Assembly: GCA_964370295.1 (NCBI GenBank)
Contig: CAYJIR010000008.1
Coordinates: 4,340-68,339 of the forward strand
From: JAAYCI01 sp964370295
GTDB lineage: Bacteria > Bacillota > Clostridia > Oscillospirales > Ruminococcaceae
DNA length: 64,000 nucleotides
Reading direction: 5' to 3'
Shown in pieces: positions 60,180 through 64,000 of this stretch (its first letter is position 1; the number at the start of each line of letters is the position of its first letter). The notes under the pieces are model-generated. The model had not been told where the DNA came from, searched no databases, and was given only the letters and a program-made list of their open reading frames with translations. A program made the position numbers and the translations under genes.

Positions 60180-62945
60180 GTGGGTATTTTTGAAAAAATG
60201 TTCGGCAGTTTTTCCGACAAGGAGCTAAAAAAAATTCGCCCCATTTCTGATAAAATTATTGGAATGGAAGAAAAATATAAACAAATGAGTGATGCGCAAC
60301 TGCGCGAGCAAACCCCTTTATTTAAAACACGTTTGGAAAAAGGGGAAACTTTGGACGATATTTTACCCGAGGCTTTTGCCACTTGCCGTGAAGCGGCAAG
60401 CCGAGTTTTAGAAATGCGCCACTTCCCCGTGCAGCTTATGGGCGGTATTGTGTTGCATCAGGGGCTTATCTCGGAGATGAAAACCGGCGAGGGAAAAACC
60501 CTGGTGGCCACTTTGCCCGTATACCTAAATGCCTTAGAAGGCAAAGGGGTACATATTGTAACGGTTAACGACTATCTCGCCCGCCGCGATAGCGAATGGA
60601 TGGGCAAAGTATACCGTTATCTCGGTCTTTCTGTGGGGCTTATTGTCCACGGTTTAACCCCGCCAGAGCGGCGCGCGGCCTATGCCTGCGATGTAACCTA
60701 TGGCACCAACAACGAGTTTGGATTCGATTATCTACGTGACAACATGGTTACCTATCGTGAAAACATGGTACAACGCGGCCATAACTATGCCATTGTGGAT
60801 GAGGTTGACTCCATTTTGGTAGACGAAGCACGCACGCCACTTATCATCTCGGGACAAGGCGATAAAAGCACCGAACTGTATACAAAAGCAGACCAATTTG
60901 TGCGCAAATTAAAAATGAACAAGGTGGTAGAGCTAGATGATAAAGCCGACCACGATGAAAACGAAGAGTTGGACGGCGACTATATTGTCAATGAAAAGTT
61001 GCGGATTGCCACACTTACCGCACGTGGCATACACAAGGCCGAGTCTCACTTTGCTTTAGAAAATTTAGCCGATGCCTCCAATATGGAGCTTTCCCATCAC
61101 ATTAACCAGGCCATCAAAGCCCGTGGGGTCATGCGCCGCGACATAGACTACGTGGTGAAAGACGGCGAGGTTATCATTGTAGACGAAAACACCGGCCGCT
61201 TGATGTTGGGCCGTCGATACAACGAAGGATTACACCAAGCCATAGAGGCAAAAGAGGGTGTAAAAGTAGAGCGTGAAAGCAAAACTTTGGCTACCATCAC
61301 CTTTCAAAACTTTTTCCGTATGTATAAAAAATTGGCCGGCATGACGGGTACTGCAAAAACAGAAGAGGCCGAATTTAACGAAATTTATGGCCTGCAAGTG
61401 GTGGAGGTTCCCACCAACCGTCCCATGATGCGAAAAGACCACCCCGACGCCGTGTATAAAACGATCAACGGCAAATACAGCCAGGTGATTGAACAAGTGG
61501 CAGAGTGCCATGAAAAAGGCCAGCCGGTGCTGGTGGGCACCATTTCCATAGAGAAAAGTGAAGTGCTGTCTAAACTGCTGAAAAAGAAAGGCATTCGCCA
61601 CGAGGTCTTAAACGCGAAGTTCCACGAAAAAGAGGCTAGCATTGTGGCGCAAGCTGGGCGCAAGGGCGCGGTGACCATTGCCACCAATATGGCCGGCCGC
61701 GGCACCGATATTATGCTGGGCGGTAATGCCGAATTTGTGACAAAAGAAGAGATGCGAAAACAAGGTTTTTCGGAAGAACTTTTGGTGGAAGCAACCGGCC
61801 ATGGAGACACCGAAGACGAAGAGATTATCCGTGCACGGGAAACCTATGCCGAAATACATAAAAAAGTGCGCGAGCCTATTTTGGCTGAAGCCGACGAGGT
61901 GCGGGCGGTAGGTGGCCTATTTATCATTGGCACAGAACGACACGAAAGCCGCCGCATCGATAACCAGCTACGTGGGCGCAGCGGACGCCAAGGTGATGTG
62001 GGTGCAAGCCGTTTCTACCTCAGCTTAGAGGACGATTTGATGCGTTTGTTCGGTGGAGAGCGCGTGCAAAATATGATGAATACTTTGGGTGTAGAAGAAG
62101 ATATGCCCATAGAAAACCGTATCATAACAAACTCGATAGAAAGCGCACAAAAACGCATAGAATCGCGCAACTTCGAATCGCGCAAAAACGTTTTGCGCTT
62201 TGATGATGTTATGAACAGCCAACGTGAAATTATCTATGGCCAAAGGTCTAAAGTGCTAAGTGGCGAAGATGTTTCCGAAAGTATCCGCAACATGGTAAGC
62301 GAAAGCATTCACGGCAATGTAAACACATTCTGTTCGGGCGAAGAGCAAGACCACTGGGATTTCGAGGGATTGCGGGATCATTACCTTGGATGGCTTACCA
62401 AAGAGGAAGATTTCCACTATAGCGAAAATGAACTGGAAGAACTAAGCCAAGCAAAAATAGCTGAAATATTAATAAATCGCGCAAAAGAACTCATGGAAGC
62501 CAAAGCAGAAAAATTTGGCGAAAAAGTAATGCGCGATTTAGAGCGTGCTGTGCTTTTACGCAATGTAGACTATAAATGGATGGCACACATCGATGATATG
62601 GACGAACTACGAAAAGGGATTTATCTGCGTGGGTATGCCCAACGCGATCCTGTGGTAGAGTATCGCTTGGAAGGCTTTGACATGTTTGACTCTATGGTGG
62701 AGGCCATACGCGAAGACACCACCAAAATGATTTTAACCGTGGAGATTCGCAACAAGGAAGATGCCTTAAAGCGTAGCCAAGTTGCCAAGGTGACGTCAGA
62801 ACGTGGAGCTGGGGTCGGTGGAGATTCCAGCACACCAAAAGCACCTCTTCGCAAAAAAGAAAAAGTGGGTCGTAACGATCCGTGCCCTTGCGGAAGTGGA
62901 AAAAAATATAAAAAATGCTGTGGAAGAGAAGAAGGCGAGGCCTAG
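60180..62945 (+). CDS. secA: Protein translocase ATPase SecA
   Basis: SecA drives preproteins through SecYEG with ATP. The 921 residues are a full-length chain. The DEAD-type motor has MKTGEGKTLVATLP (Walker A, about 100), VDEVDSILVDEART (Walker B), the preprotein crosslinking domain, the second motor domain with TNMAGRGTDIMLGGN and ERHESRRIDNQLRGRSGRQGD, the helical scaffold, and a C-terminal zinc-binding end CPCGSGKKYKKCC. The start is the GTG at 60180 with GGGAG ahead. A ROK glucokinase gene follows after 46 bases, but no secretion partner gene is near. Only one secA is seen in this window. Confidence 0.97.
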   Translation: MGIFEKMFGSFSDKELKKIRPISDKIIGMEEKYKQMSDAQLREQTPLFKTRLEKGETLDDILPEAFATCREAASRVLEMRHFPVQLMGGIVLHQGLISEMKTGEGKTLVATLPVYLNALEGKGVHIVTVNDYLARRDSEWMGKVYRYLGLSVGLIVHGLTPPERRAAYACDVTYGTNNEFGFDYLRDNMVTYRENMVQRGHNYAIVDEVDSILVDEARTPLIISGQGDKSTELYTKADQFVRKLKMNKVVELDDKADHDENEELDGDYIVNEKLRIATLTARGIHKAESHFALENLADASNMELSHHINQAIKARGVMRRDIDYVVKDGEVIIVDENTGRLMLGRRYNEGLHQAIEAKEGVKVERESKTLATITFQNFFRMYKKLAGMTGTAKTEEAEFNEIYGLQVVEVPTNRPMMRKDHPDAVYKTINGKYSQVIEQVAECHEKGQPVLVGTISIEKSEVLSKLLKKKGIRHEVLNAKFHEKEASIVAQAGRKGAVTIATNMAGRGTDIMLGGNAEFVTKEEMRKQGFSEELLVEATGHGDTEDEEIIRARETYAEIHKKVREPILAEADEVRAVGGLFIIGTERHESRRIDNQLRGRSGRQGDVGASRFYLSLEDDLMRLFGGERVQNMMNTLGVEEDMPIENRIITNSIESAQKRIESRNFESRKNVLRFDDVMNSQREIIYGQRSKVLSGEDVSESIRNMVSESIHGNVNTFCSGEEQDHWDFEGLRDHYLGWLTKEEDFHYSENELEELSQAKIAEILINRAKELMEAKAEKFGEKVMRDLERAVLLRNVDYKWMAHIDDMDELRKGIYLRGYAQRDPVVEYRLEGFDMFDSMVEAIREDTTKMILTVEIRNKEDALKRSQVAKVTSERGAGVGGDSSTPKAPLRKKEKVGRNDPCPCGSGKKYKKCCGREEGEA

Positions 62946-62991
62946 TATCTGCTTTTTGTCATAGGGAAACAACAGTTGGAAGGAAACAAAA

Positions 62992-63948
62992 ATGAAAAAC
63001 CAAGTGCGTATAGGCATTGATATTGGTGGCACCAATGTCAAAATAGGAATTTTCACAACAAATAATGTCCTTATGGAAAAAGACAGATTTAAAACGCGTC
63101 CCTATGAACGCGCTTGGCAAGAAGTGTTGCGCGATGCAGTACACTTGATAGAAGAACTACTAACGCGGCACGGCTATGCCGCTACACAGATAGAAAAAAT
63201 AGGCATAGGTAGCCCTGGCATGATAGACCACAAAGGTGGGGTTGTTAATTATGCCAATAATTTTGCTTGGGACAATGTTCCCATAACCGAAGAACTCTCT
63301 CGGTATTTTCCGGCGGTGCCTTTGCGGCTTTCTAACGATGCAAACTGTGCTGTTTTGGGGGAGTGCGTGGCCGGCGCGGCAAAGGGCTGCCAAGACGTAG
63401 TGATGTTAACCCTTGGTACCGGGCTTGGCGGTGGTGTTATTGCAGGTGGCGTGCTACAAGAAGGCGGCCATGCCGGCGGCATGGAACTGGGACACACTTT
63501 GCTTGTGATGGACGGCGAAGCTTGTACTTGTGGGCGTCTTGGATGCCTGGAGGCATACACTTCGGCCACCGGCCTCATTCGACATACGAAAGTAGCCGCT
63601 AAAGCAAATCCACTTTCCAAAATTTGGGACGTTTGCGACCGGGATATCGATGCCATCAATGGTCGCACTGCTTTTTTGGCCATGCGTGAGGGCGATGGTG
63701 TAGCAGCAGAAGTGGTGGAACACTACATCAAAGCCCTTGGAGAAGGTATCGTCAATTTTATTAACATTTGGCGGCCGGAAAAAGTACTGGTGGGCGGTGG
63801 CATTTCCAACGAAGGTGATGCGTTGATGTTGCCGCTAAATGAATATGTAAAATGGCGCACTTTTGCAGGAAACAAGGCCTTTGTTCCTCCTGTGGAACGT
63901 GCGGCACTGGGCAATGATGCCGGACTTTACGGTGCAGCCGCGTTATAA
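62992..63948 (+). CDS. glcK: ROK-family glucokinase
   Basis: This 318-residue kinase phosphorylates glucose with ATP in the cytoplasm, feeding glycolysis. The N-terminal ATP motif GIDIGGTNVKIGIF (about 7-20), the sugar-site NDANCAVLGE (about 110), TLGTGLGGGVIAGG and the ROK zinc motif GHTLLVMDGEACTCGRLGCLE (C-x-C-G-x-x-G-C-x-E) are intact. The length fits glucokinase rather than a repressor because no helix-turn-helix precedes it. The start follows TTGGAAGGAAACAAAA. An inverted copy of mobile repeat family 1 begins within three bases of the stop. Confidence 0.93.
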   Translation: MKNQVRIGIDIGGTNVKIGIFTTNNVLMEKDRFKTRPYERAWQEVLRDAVHLIEELLTRHGYAATQIEKIGIGSPGMIDHKGGVVNYANNFAWDNVPITEELSRYFPAVPLRLSNDANCAVLGECVAGAAKGCQDVVMLTLGTGLGGGVIAGGVLQEGGHAGGMELGHTLLVMDGEACTCGRLGCLEAYTSATGLIRHTKVAAKANPLSKIWDVCDRDIDAINGRTAFLAMREGDGVAAEVVEHYIKALGEGIVNFINIWRPEKVLVGGGISNEGDALMLPLNEYVKWRTFAGNKAFVPPVERAALGNDAGLYGAAAL

Positions 63949-63950
63949 TG

Positions 63951-64000
63951 TAATACCTACTGAATAAACCCCTGCGGGGCTCATTCAGCCCCACCGCCTA
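63951..64000 (-). repeat. TIR-hairpin element family 1, inverted copy cut by window edge (E)
   Basis: TAATACCTACTGAATAAACC is the reverse complement of the family's right end, followed by CCTGCGGGGCTCATTCAGCC and CCACCGCC. It is thus the right end read from the opposite strand, and the rest lies beyond the window. It starts just after the glucokinase stop. It is the only inverted copy here. Confidence 0.82.

Overview
The window reads as a chromosomal segment of an anaerobic, Gram-positive-type bacterium (Bacillota, most likely class Clostridia). Supporting genes are rny next to ymdB, greA, an Asp23-type gene before a FakA/YloV-type kinase gene, a rubredoxin-like protein, an A-type flavoprotein, [FeFe]-hydrogenase-like and 2-hydroxyacyl-CoA-dehydratase-activase-like proteins, and no outer-membrane genes. 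Start codons are often TTG or GTG behind strong AGGAGG-type sites. No rRNA, CRISPR array, phage or transposase gene was seen. The species cannot be named from sequence alone.

Layout. 1-8 kb: end of an HD hydrolase, ruvX and lysS (minus), a candidate small RNA, an Fe-S flavoprotein, the lplA-rpiB-hydroxyacid dehydrogenase operon, a GNAT and an AraC regulator. 8-18 kb: a MalK/UgpC-type ATPase, a two-subunit molybdenum hydroxylase without FAD subunit, plsC, a MATE exporter, and two glycosyltransferases around a decayed LUD-domain gene. 18-27 kb: a structured leader RNA before an atypical EF-G-like factor, greA, tRNA-Arg(CCU), the split dehydratase-activase pair, and a cobalamin riboswitch before a BtuF-like lipoprotein. 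28-34 kb (minus): YesL-like protein, lipid kinase, prfC, ymdB, rny. 34-37.5 kb: a compact five-gene set DRTGG / HATPase / hydrogenase-like / DRTGG / PHP. 37.6-47 kb: two DEAD-box helicases, FprA-type flavoprotein, rubredoxin-like peptide, metallopeptidase, flippase, AraC regulator, CPBP protease. 47-64 kb: Ig-repeat lipoprotein, PrsA/SurA-like lipoprotein, ftsH, a heterodimeric ABC exporter, asp23-fakA, secA, ROK glucokinase.

The most distinctive features are (1) a dispersed family of about 200-256 bp elements with terminal inverted repeats, built as a chain of hairpins, at seven places; one copy splits the LUD pseudogene and three copies are flanked by TA-N2/3-TA direct repeats; (2) the five-gene hydrogenase-like redox-signalling set, with no catalytic hydrogenase beside it; (3) the unassigned multistem leader RNA before an EF-G paralogue lacking normal GTPase residues; (4) a second, fully palindromic 162 bp element abutting a copy of the first family. 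Most other genes are housekeeping or common accessory genes whose identity is clear from motifs.
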